Origin: Paenibacillus sp. JZ16
GTDB lineage: Bacteria; Bacillota; Bacilli; Paenibacillales; Paenibacillaceae
Assembly: GCF_015326965.1 (NCBI RefSeq)
Contig: NZ_CP017659.1
Location: 1,922,001 to 1,986,000 of the forward strand
Length of the DNA stretch: 64,000 nt
Direction of reading: 5' to 3'
Positions 56,174 through 64,000 of the stretch are shown here, in pieces; within the stretch, counting starts at the first letter, position 1, and each line of letters starts with the position of its first letter. The notes below the pieces were generated by a model, which saw only the letters and a program-made list of their open reading frames with translations, did not search any database and was not told the origin of the DNA. Both the position numbers and the translations under genes were made by a program.

Positions 56174-56845
56174 TTGTTTAAACTCATCATTTTTGGATTT
56201 CTGTTCTACATCTTCGGTAATCCGATTACGGCGATCCTGGTGCTGCTGCTCATCGTGTATGTGCTGGACCGCCGCTTCGTCGGGGTATTTCCCAGCGTGA
56301 CAAAGCCAATTAAGCGCGCACGTAATATTTCCAAGCTGCGCAGACAGATTGCAGTTAGCCCCAGCGACGTTTCATCAAGGCACGAGCTTGCCAGATTGCT
56401 TCTGGAGCGACGTAAGTATGGGGAAGCCTTGAAGCTCCTTGAATCCATTGAATCCAGCTTGGAGGACTCCGCCGAGTTCTGGGACGATATCGGAAACGCA
56501 CGGCTGCATACCGGCAGCATACCGCAAGGAGAGTCGGATATTATCCGGGCCCTGGAGATCAACCCGAGGGTCAAATACGGCCGGCCTTATCTTAGGCTTG
56601 CCGATGCATTTCGGGATTCGGATCGGGAGAAGGCGCTCCATTATTTAGAGCAGTTCCATTCCATTCACTCTTCTTCAAGCGAAGCCTTTTATTTGCTGGG
56701 ATATATGTATCAATCGCTGGGAAGGACCGAGGATGCCAAGAAGTCTTATCAGGAATCTATGGATGTATACCGGTCACTGCCGAAATACAAAAAACGGCAA
56801 GAACGCAAATGGGCCGTACGAAGCTTTTTCAGGAAATTATTATAA
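56174..56845 (+). CDS. membrane-anchored TPR-repeat protein
   Basis: About 223 residues from TTG 56174 (MFKLIIFGFLFYIFGNP), with GAGGG 8 nt upstream; an upstream GTG at 56138 is in the leader. Two N-terminal hydrophobic segments, then TPR-like helices (SSRHELARLLLERRKYGEALKLL, AEFWDDIGNARLHTG, SEAFYLLGYMYQSLGRTEDAKKSY). A YbbN/BamD-style scaffold; partner unknown. Followed by a strong terminator. Confidence 0.75.
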   Translation: MFKLIIFGFLFYIFGNPITAILVLLLIVYVLDRRFVGVFPSVTKPIKRARNISKLRRQIAVSPSDVSSRHELARLLLERRKYGEALKLLESIESSLEDSAEFWDDIGNARLHTGSIPQGESDIIRALEINPRVKYGRPYLRLADAFRDSDREKALHYLEQFHSIHSSSSEAFYLLGYMYQSLGRTEDAKKSYQESMDVYRSLPKYKKRQERKWAVRSFFRKLL

Positions 56846-56869
56846 TTAATAAGGATTACATAAATCAAA

Positions 56870-56910
56870 GGGCGTCCCCTGGTCGAGAGACCAGGGGACA
56901 CCCTTTTTTT
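56870..56910. terminator. terminator between the TPR gene and the SGNH hydrolase gene
   Basis: GGGCGTCCCCTGGTC and GACCAGGGGACACCC pair over 15 bp with one mismatch around GAGA, followed by seven T on the plus strand. On the minus strand the tail is weaker (TTTGATTT). Confidence 0.85.
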
Positions 56911-56927
56911 CTTAAACATTCGATTGG

Positions 56928-57563
56928 TTATGCAAGCGGCTTGTACCCAAGCCGGTTTAATTGTTCCGCGATCACCCGGTACCCTCGGCCATTCGGGTGT
57001 AAACCGTCCACCGACATCAGTTCTTTCTCTCGGCCTGAAAATTGTGCGTAAATATCAGCTACTCGAAAATAACCATCACTTAGCCCCATCAAGTGCCGAT
57101 TGAACCGAATCACGTATTCCGTTGCCTCCGTCCAGGCCGGGTATGGATTATACAGACCGATAGCGCGAATAAAATAAGGTTTGCTGACCGGAGTCTTTAT
57201 TTTACGGATATGTCTAATGGTATTAGCCACATGATTCTGACATCGATACAAGGCAGCATCCAGCACCTCCCGATTCGGTGGGCCTCCCGTGGACTTTACC
57301 GCACGTATCAAGTCATTCCCTCCGATCGATATCGTGATGATCTGAGCCTGCTGCAGGTGAAAGCGATACGTAGGAAGCTGAACGACCCGATCGTATAACT
57401 CATCCGAGGTTAATCCATTGACCCCGAGATTCTCATGGGCCACGAACTGGCGAAGCTTCTCCTCCGCCATCCGGCGGTATAACGGAACAAAACCGCTGCC
57501 AGGCATCGCCCCAAACCCGAAGGTCAAGGAATCGCCGACAGCGGTATAATGGTACACCAACAT
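56928..57563 (-). CDS. SGNH/GDSL-family hydrolase
   Basis: 211 residues from ATG 57563, with GGGGG upstream. Block I AVGDSLTFGFGAMPG (nucleophile Ser), block III ISIGGNDLI (Gly/Asn oxyanion) and block V DGLHPNGRGY (Asp and His) are all present. No signal peptide, so probably a cytoplasmic esterase or acylhydrolase; substrate unknown. Confidence 0.88.
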   Translation of the reverse strand: MLVYHYTAVGDSLTFGFGAMPGSGFVPLYRRMAEEKLRQFVAHENLGVNGLTSDELYDRVVQLPTYRFHLQQAQIITISIGGNDLIRAVKSTGGPPNREVLDAALYRCQNHVANTIRHIRKIKTPVSKPYFIRAIGLYNPYPAWTEATEYVIRFNRHLMGLSDGYFRVADIYAQFSGREKELMSVDGLHPNGRGYRVIAEQLNRLGYKPLA

Positions 57564-57691
57564 GTTCACCCCCTGCCCCGCTCGTTACGACATTATATGA
57601 GGAGTACCCCCATTGCGAAACGGGTCTATTGTCTTGAATGGCAATTTTAATTCCACTCGAAGACGGCAAACATGCTTTGGATAAGAATAGC

Positions 57692-58123
57692 CTATTCTTC
57701 GGATTCCTCCACCTCGTAAATGCAGCGGAATCTTTCAACACCCGGATACTTTTCTCCCAGGCTGTACACCTCAAAGCCGATACTGCGGTAGAAGTTTACG
57801 GCATCTTCGTCCGTTTCGGCAATAACTCGGGCCGGCTTAGGCTGGACCTCAAGGAGCAGCTCCAAAATCAATCCTCGTCCATATCCCTTTCCCCGATTCT
57901 CCGGAAGAACGGCAAGATGCCGAATGGTAAGCTCGTCCTGGTCGACATCAAAACCGATGACTCCTAAGAGAAGACCGTCCTCTTCAAATCCAAACAACCG
58001 GCTTGGGCCCGTCTCATAAGCAGCAGCCGCCTGATCCACGGCTTCCGGATCCGGAAATACCGAGTAACTGAGCAGTTCCTTTACTTCGGGTTGCATCGCT
58101 TGCATCGTTATATCTTTAAGCAT
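57692..58123 (-). CDS. GNAT-family N-acetyltransferase
   Basis: 143 residues from ATG 58123 with GGAG 6 nt upstream. Acetyl-CoA loop LPENRGKGYGRGLI, then NFYRSIGFEVYSLG. It lies 30 nt after the MarR gene on the same strand, so it may be under its control. Confidence 0.88.
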   Translation of the reverse strand: MLKDITMQAMQPEVKELLSYSVFPDPEAVDQAAAAYETGPSRLFGFEEDGLLLGVIGFDVDQDELTIRHLAVLPENRGKGYGRGLILELLLEVQPKPARVIAETDEDAVNFYRSIGFEVYSLGEKYPGVERFRCIYEVEESEE

Positions 58124-58153
58124 ACATATCTCCAATCTAAAACTTCTATAGGT

Positions 58154-58603
58154 CTATAACATCTTCTCCGCACTGATCCCAAGCTTACGCAGCAGCATCG
58201 CCGCCTGCGCTCTCTCGTCTTCCGACAAGCCGCTAAGCACCTTAACCATCAATTCCTGATGCTGAGGAAAGATGGCTTCGAAGAATTCCTTTCCCTCTGC
58301 GGTAAGCTCAGCATAAATGACGCGGCGATCCTCAGCGGAAGCCCGGCGAACCAGCAGGTTTTTCTTTTGAAGCTTGTCCACCACGTATGTAATGTTACCA
58401 CTGGAAATGAGCACCTTTTCGCCTATTTTTTGCAGCGGCTGCGGTCCTTTGTGATAGAGCACATCCAATACGCCGAATTCGGTGGAGTTCAATCCGTGAC
58501 TATTGATGCTGCGATGCGAATGTGTCATCACTGCGTTATAAGCTCTGGCAAGGACAACCAGCAAATGTAACGGGGTATCCTCGTGTTCTTGAATATCCGA
58601 CAT
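58154..58603 (-). CDS. MarR-family transcriptional regulator
   Basis: 149 residues with the winged helix (STEFGVLDVLYHKGPQPLQKIGEKVLISSGNITYVVDKLQ) and the wing RRASAEDRRVIYAELTAEG. MhqR/OhrR-like in layout; no redox Cys is seen near the N-terminus. Probably autoregulates and controls the GNAT gene downstream. Confidence 0.9.
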   Translation of the reverse strand: MSDIQEHEDTPLHLLVVLARAYNAVMTHSHRSINSHGLNSTEFGVLDVLYHKGPQPLQKIGEKVLISSGNITYVVDKLQKKNLLVRRASAEDRRVIYAELTAEGKEFFEAIFPQHQELMVKVLSGLSEDERAQAAMLLRKLGISAEKML

Positions 58604-58652
58604 ATTTCACCCTCCGAAAGATATCATGTTATTAAGGTTAATGAACGCCGGA

Positions 58653-59369
58653 TCAACTGTCAAATGTATTCTTTGCTTCTATGCTCCCGGAATGTAATAT
58701 CCGTACCGTTCCATCCTGGCAGCCGATGATCGCTTGGTCAGCCATACCGATAAACAGCCCATGTTCAACCACGCCAGGAATGGCGCCTAGCCGAGAGCTC
58801 AATTCCTCAGGACGGGCAATATGCTGAAACCGGCAATCAGCTATATAATTCCCGTTATCCGTAACATAAAATCCCTCATCTTGCTTACGGCGGATCTCCA
58901 CCGAACAACCAAGCTGGGCTAGTGACCGAACAGTCCACTCAAAAGCAAAAGGGACAATCTCAACCGGCAGCGGGAAAGTGCCGAGTTGAGCTACGGTTTT
59001 CGCTTCATCCGCCACAATCACGAGCCGTTCACTGTGAAAAGCCGTGATCTTCTCGCGGAGAAGCGCTCCGCCCCCTCCCTTGATTAAACGGAGCTGGTCA
59101 TCCAACTCATCCGCCCCGTCAATCGTCAGATCCAAGCGATCGATCTGATGGATAGGCGTCAAGGATATCCCTTGTTCCATCGCCAGCTTCTCCGAGGTTT
59201 CAGAGGTAGCCACGGCCTGAATCGAGAGTCCGGATCGGACCATCTCGCCGATTTTGAGAATCGCGTAATAAGCGGTTGAGCCTGTGCCCAGCCCAATCTT
59301 CATCCCATCCTGGACATACTTGGCGGCATGCTCCGCCGCGATTTTCTTCATATTATATTCACTTTCCAT
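58653..59369 (-). CDS. rpiA: ribose-5-phosphate isomerase A
   Basis: 238 residues from ATG 59369 (MESEYNMKKIAAEHAAKYV), with AAGGAG 9 nt upstream. GLGTGSTAYYAI phosphate loop, DGADELDDQLRLIKGGGGALLREK with the catalytic Asp and Glu, and VVEHGLFIGMADQAIIG. Interconverts ribose-5-P and ribulose-5-P in the pentose phosphate pathway. Confidence 0.95.
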   Translation of the reverse strand: MESEYNMKKIAAEHAAKYVQDGMKIGLGTGSTAYYAILKIGEMVRSGLSIQAVATSETSEKLAMEQGISLTPIHQIDRLDLTIDGADELDDQLRLIKGGGGALLREKITAFHSERLVIVADEAKTVAQLGTFPLPVEIVPFAFEWTVRSLAQLGCSVEIRRKQDEGFYVTDNGNYIADCRFQHIARPEELSSRLGAIPGVVEHGLFIGMADQAIIGCQDGTVRILHSGSIEAKNTFDS

Positions 59370-59457
59370 GCGAATCCGCTCCTTCGTCTTAAGCTGAGTC
59401 AAATGCTATAATATGGGGTAAACAGATGGATTTCATACAAACGAAAGGATTGTACTT

Positions 59458-59655
59458 ATGCGAACCGAGAACCAAATCAAATCCAAGATCAATGAACTTA
59501 TGATGCAGAAGAAAAAGCTGCACACTCGCTTGACTGCTCTTGAGGAGAACAGTCCGGAGCGAGCCTCCCTTCTCAATCAGGAAACCCGCCTCGACGATAT
59601 GATCACGATGCTGGAATGGGTGCTGTTTGAGCCAAGCGGTTCCTATCATATGTAA
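59458..59655 (+). CDS. 65-residue coiled-coil protein of unknown function
   Basis: Two predicted helices rich in Lys, Glu and Leu (NQIKSKINELMMQKKKLHTRL and LNQETRLDDMITMLEWVL). AAAGGA lies before the ATG, an extended -10 (TGCTATAAT, -10 at 59407-59412) upstream and a terminator follows, so it is a genuine stand-alone gene. No family recognised. Confidence 0.7.
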   Translation: MRTENQIKSKINELMMQKKKLHTRLTALEENSPERASLLNQETRLDDMITMLEWVLFEPSGSYHM

Positions 59656-59672
59656 AGTCGACTGACAAACGG

Positions 59673-59703
59673 CAGGGGCGCTAACTGCGCCCCTGATTTT
59701 ATT
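59673..59703 (+). terminator. terminator of the 65-residue gene
   Basis: CAGGGGCGC and GCGCCCCTG form a 9-bp perfect stem around TAACT, followed by ATTTTATT. Confidence 0.85.
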
Positions 59704-59710
59704 AATGAAT

Positions 59711-60038
59711 CGCGGTCTGTCTTCCGGGAATGGAAGCACGGGCATTCCTGATATCGCAAGAAAAACTTCCTATAAACGCGGTCTGTCTTCTGAGAATGTG
59801 CGTCGATAAGGTTTTTCTTTAGATATCAGAAAGTTAAAACTTCGAAGCATGGCATTCCTGAATATCGCAAGAAAAACTTCCCATAAACGCGGTCTGTCTT
59901 CTGAGAATGTGCGTCGATAAGGTTTTTCTTTAGATATCAGAAAGTTAAAACTTCGAAGCATGGCATTCCTGATATCGCAAGAAAAACTTCCCATAAACGC
60001 GGTCTATCTTCTGAGAATGTGCGTCGATAAGGTTTTTC
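59711..60038. repeat. tandem palindromic repeat, about 110 bp per unit
   Basis: Units start at 59711 (66 bp, with a deletion), 59777 (111 bp), 59888 (110 bp) and 59998 (first ~40 bp only). The full units are almost identical, differing by one base. Each full unit contains an inverted repeat (AAGGTTTTTCTTTAGATATC at 59808-59827 and ATATCGCAAGAAAAACTT at 59862-59879 in the first) around a core with CTTCGAAG, so a unit can fold into a long hairpin. A short frame on the minus strand through the repeats is not a gene. The last unit ends at the stop of the macrodomain gene. Confidence 0.8.
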
Positions 60039-60614
60039 TTATACTTGCGCCTCCTTCTCCTGTGTGTACTGCTCAAGCCAATGGATATAAAGCTCTTCAT
60101 TATCAGGAGAAAAACAAACGAAGTCAATCCGATCCAGGCGGTTATCCGGCAGATCCTCCTCAAGCAGCTCCGTAACCGCCTTTAACGCAACGTCACATGC
60201 CGGAGCCTTAGGATACTCATAGATACCCGTGCTTATATTAGGAAAGGCGATGCTTCTGGCACCCACCTCGATTGCAAGCAGGAGACTGTTGCGGTAGCAT
60301 TCCGCCAGCGTATGCTCCTCACGCCGTCCGCCGCCCTCCCAGATCGGGCCGACCGTATGAATGATATGCTGGGCAGGCAGCCGGCCTGCACCGGTAATCA
60401 CGGCATTGCCTGGCGGGCAGCCGCCTTGCTGCTTGCGAATTTCCATGCACTGCTCCATGATTTCCGGCCCGCCGGCGCTATGAATTGCGCCGTCCACGCC
60501 TTTTCCACCCAGCAGTCCCGAATTTGCAGCATTGACGATAATGTCGCCCGTCCATGTCGTAATATCGCCTATAAAGACGGAGACCGATGTCCTTCCGATT
60601 TTAAATGTTTTCAT
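60039..60614 (-). CDS. macrodomain protein (O-acetyl-ADP-ribose deacetylase type)
   Basis: 191 residues. ADP-ribose-binding pattern GDITTWTGDIIVNAANSGLLGGKGVDGAIH, then HTVGPIWEGG and SIAFPNISTGIYEYP. Like YmdB/MacroD enzymes that hydrolyse O-acetyl-ADP-ribose or remove ADP-ribose from proteins. Its stop codon abuts the tandem repeat, so the repeat forms its 3' untranslated region. Confidence 0.92.
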   Translation of the reverse strand: MKTFKIGRTSVSVFIGDITTWTGDIIVNAANSGLLGGKGVDGAIHSAGGPEIMEQCMEIRKQQGGCPPGNAVITGAGRLPAQHIIHTVGPIWEGGGRREEHTLAECYRNSLLLAIEVGARSIAFPNISTGIYEYPKAPACDVALKAVTELLEEDLPDNRLDRIDFVCFSPDNEELYIHWLEQYTQEKEAQV

Positions 60615-60683
60615 TTCGGAAAATCTCCTTTCGGTCTTTTATTTCTTTATTACCCCGCTAGTGGGTGGATTGACCCTGTTTGC

Positions 60684-61115
60684 CTATTCTGTTCTCGGCT
60701 TTTTTTTGGCAGCTGCAGACAGTCGGTCGGTCAAACTCTTCTCTTCCGGTCCTTGCAGCGCCTCCTCCACCGTGCGGTAGAACATCAGCGTGCCAGTGTC
60801 CCTGGCCTTCGTCAAATGATGAAGAAACACATTGCCGGCTTGCTCCAGCTTCAGATCCTCGGATGCATTCCTGACCCGGCAAAGATATACCTTCATCATC
60901 CCTTGCGGGTCGCGAAATTCCATGACGCCGATCGGACTCATCGATCTTTTGTCCTCCTCCGTGAACTGAGGCGTCATATAAACGGTATATTCCGAAGCAG
61001 GCGGAGGAATGTATGCTTCCCGTTTTTTATCCGCAATTAATTTGGAATTCATGAATGCGATGTAACCCGCCGCTGCGAACAATAGGATGCAGGCAGCCAT
61101 TGCGATATTCAACAT
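60684..61115 (-). CDS. membrane-anchored hypothetical protein
   Basis: 143 residues, ATG with AAGGAG upstream. One N-terminal span (MLNIAMAACILLFAAAGYIAF), then a soluble part with VYMTPQFTEEDKRSMSPIG and VYLCRVRNASEDLKLEQ. No family recognised. Confidence 0.7.
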   Translation of the reverse strand: MLNIAMAACILLFAAAGYIAFMNSKLIADKKREAYIPPPASEYTVYMTPQFTEEDKRSMSPIGVMEFRDPQGMMKVYLCRVRNASEDLKLEQAGNVFLHHLTKARDTGTLMFYRTVEEALQGPEEKSLTDRLSAAAKKKPRTE

Positions 61116-61172
61116 GTATGTCTCTCCTTGTATATAATCAATCCATCAACCGGTAACCTAAAGAGTGCATCT

Positions 61173-61796
61173 CTATACAATCACCCGTAATAACGCAATA
61201 ATCAGTAAATGCAGAGGATAAAATGAACGCCATACCCAGCGACTCACCCGGATAGACTCCAGTTTCCTCCATGCATGCGGGCCATAAGCTATCACAGCCG
61301 TCGGGATGACGCTCCACATCTGCAGCTCCCAGTTATTAAGGAACCAGAATAACAGGTTCAGCACCATATGAAGCGGAACAAGCCAGCTGGCCTGAGCATA
61401 TCGGAAAATCAAAATCAACAGCAGTCCGTAAGCTCCGTAATCAAACGGAAATTCACTCATTAGGGCACAGGCGGCAACAACAACCATCCACGATAACAGC
61501 TGGGATTCCGAACGTTCCAGCACATATAAAACGATAGCTCCAGCAACCAGGGTAATGACCACATTCAACCCTTCAGGATCCAGCGCAAGCTGATAGGGAA
61601 TTTGGGAGATCACCGCAATAACGGCCAGCCGAATGATATACTTGGGTCTCGAAGAAGTGTAGCGGTGCCCCTGAACAAGAGCATAGACGTAGATTGGGAA
61701 AGCAATGCGGCCGATGATTCTCCAAATCTCCTGATGCGGAAAAAACACAAGCCCTACATGATCGATCAGCATCGTCAGCATGGCGATCCACTGCAT
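61173..61796 (-). CDS. TraX-family membrane protein
   Basis: 207 residues, about six hydrophobic segments. The start MQWIAMLTMLIDHVGLVFFP and RIIGRIAFPIYVYALVQGH match TraX/acyltransferase-like proteins; PLHLLIIALLRVIV ends it. TraX of the F plasmid acetylates pilin; chromosomal copies are of unknown role. Confidence 0.88.
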   Translation of the reverse strand: MQWIAMLTMLIDHVGLVFFPHQEIWRIIGRIAFPIYVYALVQGHRYTSSRPKYIIRLAVIAVISQIPYQLALDPEGLNVVITLVAGAIVLYVLERSESQLLSWMVVVAACALMSEFPFDYGAYGLLLILIFRYAQASWLVPLHMVLNLLFWFLNNWELQMWSVIPTAVIAYGPHAWRKLESIRVSRWVWRSFYPLHLLIIALLRVIV

Positions 61797-62014
61797 GACA
61801 ACCCCCTCCTCGCACTCGGAGATGTTGAATTCATATGTATTTCAAATCGATATATCTATTATGGGTTGCAACACTGGGACTTGCAAGCGAAGAAAACATG
61901 AAGCAGCGGATATCCGACATCCACGTCCAATATCCTCTATAATAAAAACAATAGCAGCTAGAGTAGGAAGGACGCTTGTCGGGATCAACAGATACAGATA
62001 GAGGTGACGGTCGT

Positions 62015-62188
62015 ATGGAAAAGAAAAAGAACAACATGGCCCTTGGGATAAGCATGGGGGTCGGCGTTGGGGTAGCCATTGGTGTTGCCATGGATAATAT
62101 CGCTATCGGCATAGCGATCGGTGCCGCCATTGGCATTACGTTTGGCTCGGCCATGTCAAGCAATAACAAAAAGCCCCCTAATGAATAA
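62015..62188 (+). CDS. 57-residue glycine-zipper membrane protein
   Basis: Start at ATG 62015, with GAGGTG 8 nt upstream. Alternating small residues (GISMGVGVGVAIGVA and IAIGIAIGAAIGITFGSA) form two glycine-zipper helices separated by MDN. Charged ends. Its terminator is interrupted by an IS element 25 nt downstream. Confidence 0.65.
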   Translation: MEKKKNNMALGISMGVGVGVAIGVAMDNIAIGIAIGAAIGITFGSAMSSNNKKPPNE

Positions 62189-62212
62189 ACAGAACTTCAA
62201 ATAACAGTGAAT

Positions 62213-62223
62213 AGACCACCCGA
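62213..62223 (+). terminator. left half of a terminator split by the IS element
   Basis: AGACCACCCGA here is complementary to TCGGGTGGCCT at 63957-63967, with one mismatch. Removing the IS and one 4-bp repeat copy restores a hairpin with a 6-nt loop (TTCATC) followed by GTTTGCTTG. This would have been the terminator of the gene at 62015-62188. Confidence 0.7.
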
Positions 62224-62300
62224 TTCATTGATATGCTCCCATCATAGTAGACAGTAGAAAAAATGAAATTCTACTTCTACCTATGATGGGAGTTTTTGTA

Positions 62301-62990
62301 ATGTCCAAAAGAAGCCCGATTTCATATGAAATCAAGATTCAGGTTGTGAGGCGTTGCTTGCAACATGAATCCAATCCTAACCATGAGGCAAAACAACTGG
62401 GGGTCCATAAAAACACGGTTAATGATTGGATAAGGAAATACAAAGTAGATGGAGAAGAAGGATTAAGAGAATCCAGGGGATGGAAATCCTACTCCAAGGA
62501 GCTAAAACTATCTGCCATTCAAGATGTACGCTCTGGAGAATACTCTGTACGAGCGGTGGTGAAAAAGTACCATATTTCGAGTAAATCTGTGTTAGAGAGC
62601 TGGATTTCCAAGTATACTGAAGGGGTGAAAATGAAACCAACTCGGAAAAGGATTGAACCCCCTCATATGAATAAAGGACGGAAAACGACTTACGAAGAAC
62701 GTATTGAAATTGTACAATTCACCATCGCCCATGATTTAGATTACCAGAAAGTCATCGACAAGTACGGGGTCTCTTACCAGCAAGTGTACGCATGGGTTCG
62801 TAAATATCAAGCGAGTGGTCATGGAGCCTTAAAAGACCTCCGAGGTCGTAAAAAGCCGCTAGAAGAGCTAGACGAACAGGAACGGTTAAAGCTTCGGATC
62901 AAGGAACTCGAGGCACGAAATGAGCATTTAGAAATGGAGAATGCACTCGCAAAAAAGTTGACAGAGATCCGGCGAAGAAATACACGTTAA
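62301..62990 (+). CDS. IS3-family transposase OrfA
   Basis: 229 residues from ATG 62301, with GGGAG upstream. Several helix-turn-helix segments (HEAKQLGVHKNTVNDWIRKY, YSVRAVVKKYHISSKSVLESW, YQKVIDKYGVSYQQVYAWVRKY) and a C-terminal leucine-zipper region, as in the IS150 group. Near its end lies AAAAAAG (62951-62957), the signal for -1 frameshifting into orfB. Confidence 0.9.
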   Translation: MSKRSPISYEIKIQVVRRCLQHESNPNHEAKQLGVHKNTVNDWIRKYKVDGEEGLRESRGWKSYSKELKLSAIQDVRSGEYSVRAVVKKYHISSKSVLESWISKYTEGVKMKPTRKRIEPPHMNKGRKTTYEERIEIVQFTIAHDLDYQKVIDKYGVSYQQVYAWVRKYQASGHGALKDLRGRKKPLEELDEQERLKLRIKELEARNEHLEMENALAKKLTEIRRRNTR

Positions 62991-63854
62991 CCCTTGTTCG
63001 GCATGCAGACATTTATCAAGCGATTACAGAACTGCATGCCGAGAAGGGATATGCGATCACCAAGCTCTGTGAGCTAGCAGGAATCGCCCGATCTGCCTAT
63101 TATAAGTGGCTGAAATGGATCCCATCCGTCAGGGAACTTGAACATCTTGCACTAGCCAAGGAAGTCAAGCGTCGCTATGACAAACGAAACGGGATACTCG
63201 GTTATCGCCAAATGCGTACTCAGTTAAATCGTAAGCTTAAAAAAAGTTACAACCGTAAACGGCATGCGAGCCCTTGAATTAAGGGCAGTGATTCGCAAAA
63301 AACGGCCAAATTACATGAAAGCTCCAGCCCAACATATCGCTGAGAATGTCATGAACCGAAAATTCCAAGCGGAGGTCCCCAACCAAAAGTGGTGCACCGA
63401 TGTAACAGAGCTAAAGTACGGAAATGGCCGCAAGGCCTACCTGAGTGCCATTATTGATGGATATGACAACTCTGTTGTTTCATGGGTGTTCAGCCATTCC
63501 AATAACAATGAGCTTGTCATGAATACGGTAAAGAAAGCATATAAAAGAAATCCGAATGCTACGCCGCTCTTGCACAGTGATCGCGGCTTTCAATATACTT
63601 CGCTGGAATACAGACAACTTCAAAAGAGATACAAGTTTACAAAAAGTATGTCTCGTGTAAGCCGGTGTTTGGACAACCAACCCATTGAACGATTCTGGGG
63701 TACCTTAAAAGCAGAAAGCTATTATCTGGAGAAGTACGATACGTATGACAGTCTCCTTCGTAGTGTAAGAGCTTATATCTATTATTACAATAATTTTCGA
63801 TACACCGAACGACTAAACGGCTTATCCCCTAACGAATATCGACGAGCAGCTTAA
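62951..63854 (+). pseudogene. IS3-family transposase OrfB, disrupted by a frameshift
   Basis: The -1 frame from the A6G stretch encodes KVDRDPAKKYTLTLVRHADI... and the HTH/linker part (SAYYKWLKW, RYDKRNGILGYRQMRTQL) but stops at 63269-63271. The DDE catalytic part continues in another frame from 63264: TDVTELKYG (D), LLHSDRGFQY (D), NQPIERFWGTLKAES (E). At the junction ...NRKR then MRALELRAVIRKK, two bases appear missing. All catalytic acids survive, but the protein is split. Confidence 0.85.
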
Positions 63855-64000
63855 CTAAGAAAAATAATCCCCTCAGTCTTGATAACCGAAGGGATATTGA
63901 GTGCTAATGATTTTGCTTTTTTAGTCTGTCTACTTGACAGGGAGCACTTCATCATCTCGGGTGGCCTGTTTGCTTGCGTTTCCCTCTATTTCATTACAGC

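Larger units (their letters stand above)
62229..63951 (+). mobile_element. IS3-family (IS150-type) insertion sequence with 4-bp target duplication
   Basis: Ends are imperfect inverted repeats: left TGATATGCTCCCATCATAG..., right (read inward) TGAAGTGCTCCCTGTCAAG..., with GTAGACAG shared further in. The sequence TCAT flanks both sides (62225-62228 and 63952-63955), a target-site duplication. It carries orfA, an A6G slippery stretch and a broken orfB. About 1.72 kb. Confidence 0.9.

Noticed and set aside
59770..59994. 74-residue minus-strand frame in the tandem repeat
   Set aside because: It simply reads the repeat twice; no ribosome-binding site and hairpin-driven sequence.
59711..60038. Possible CRISPR array
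   Set aside because: The period is about 110 bp with near-identical whole units, no spacers and no cas genes.

Overview
The window looks like the chromosome of a spore-forming Gram-positive of the Paenibacillus type. The backbone is a Bacillales housekeeping gene order on the minus strand: rsmD-coaD / ylbJ-ylbL-ylbM-yceD-rpmF, fapR-plsX-fabH-fabD-fabG-acpP-fabF-rnc-smc-ftsY, ylxM-ffh-rpsP-khpA-rimM-trmD, rplS-lepB-rbgA and rnhB-ylqG-flhB'-yraN. It is combined with sporulation genes (ylbJ, a YjcZ-type miniprotein, a collagen-like surface protein) and two binding-protein-dependent sugar importers without their own ATPase. The genus is inferred from gene content and style, not from a marker-gene comparison.

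Layout. 1-2452: edge of an ABC sugar importer (permease cut by the window, lipoprotein). 2831-8002: comM facing yraN, the FlhB-like gene, ylqG and rnhB. 8227-19647: a fructan-utilisation locus with a divergent LacI regulator, two permeases, a binding lipoprotein, a cytoplasmic GH32 enzyme, a ROK fructokinase and a large secreted multidomain GH32 enzyme. 19903-28382: rbgA, lepB, rplS, a 47-residue gene, a collagen-like gene, then trmD, rimM, khpA, rpsP, ffh and ylxM. 28520-34453: a hemolysin-III-family membrane protein, UDP-GlcNAc 2-epimerase and a divergent surface-glycan cluster (two glycosyltransferases, a pyruvyltransferase, two small Sm-like-looking proteins). 34546-46205: ftsY, smc, rnc and fatty-acid synthesis under FapR. 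46346-51999: rpmF, yceD, tmcAL, ylbL, ylbJ, coaD and rsmD. 52000-64000: a looser accessory region of small genes, a modular secreted protein, a TPR protein, an SGNH hydrolase, MarR and GNAT genes, rpiA, a tandem palindromic repeat, a macrodomain gene, TraX and an IS3-family element.

Three gene junctions that are adjacent in Bacillus subtilis are opened here by accessory cargo: ftsY|ylxM by the glycan cluster, trmD|rplS by the collagen-like gene and a 47-residue gene, and rbgA|rnhB by the fructan locus. In the fructan locus, the secreted enzyme would cut fructan outside the cell. The importer would bring in oligomers, probably energised by a shared MsmX-type ATPase encoded elsewhere. The cytoplasmic GH32 enzyme would release fructose and the fructokinase would phosphorylate it.

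The observations I rate highest are: an IS element with a 4-bp target duplication sitting in the loop of a transcription terminator and splitting it; a ~110-bp tandem repeat whose units fold into hairpins; a FapR gene with a clear operator but no standard start codon after its ribosome-binding site; a promoter nested inside the preceding gene's terminator (ylxM-ffh); and a strong plus-strand terminator pair with no plus-strand gene just upstream, suggesting a long ylbJ antisense 3' end or a small RNA.
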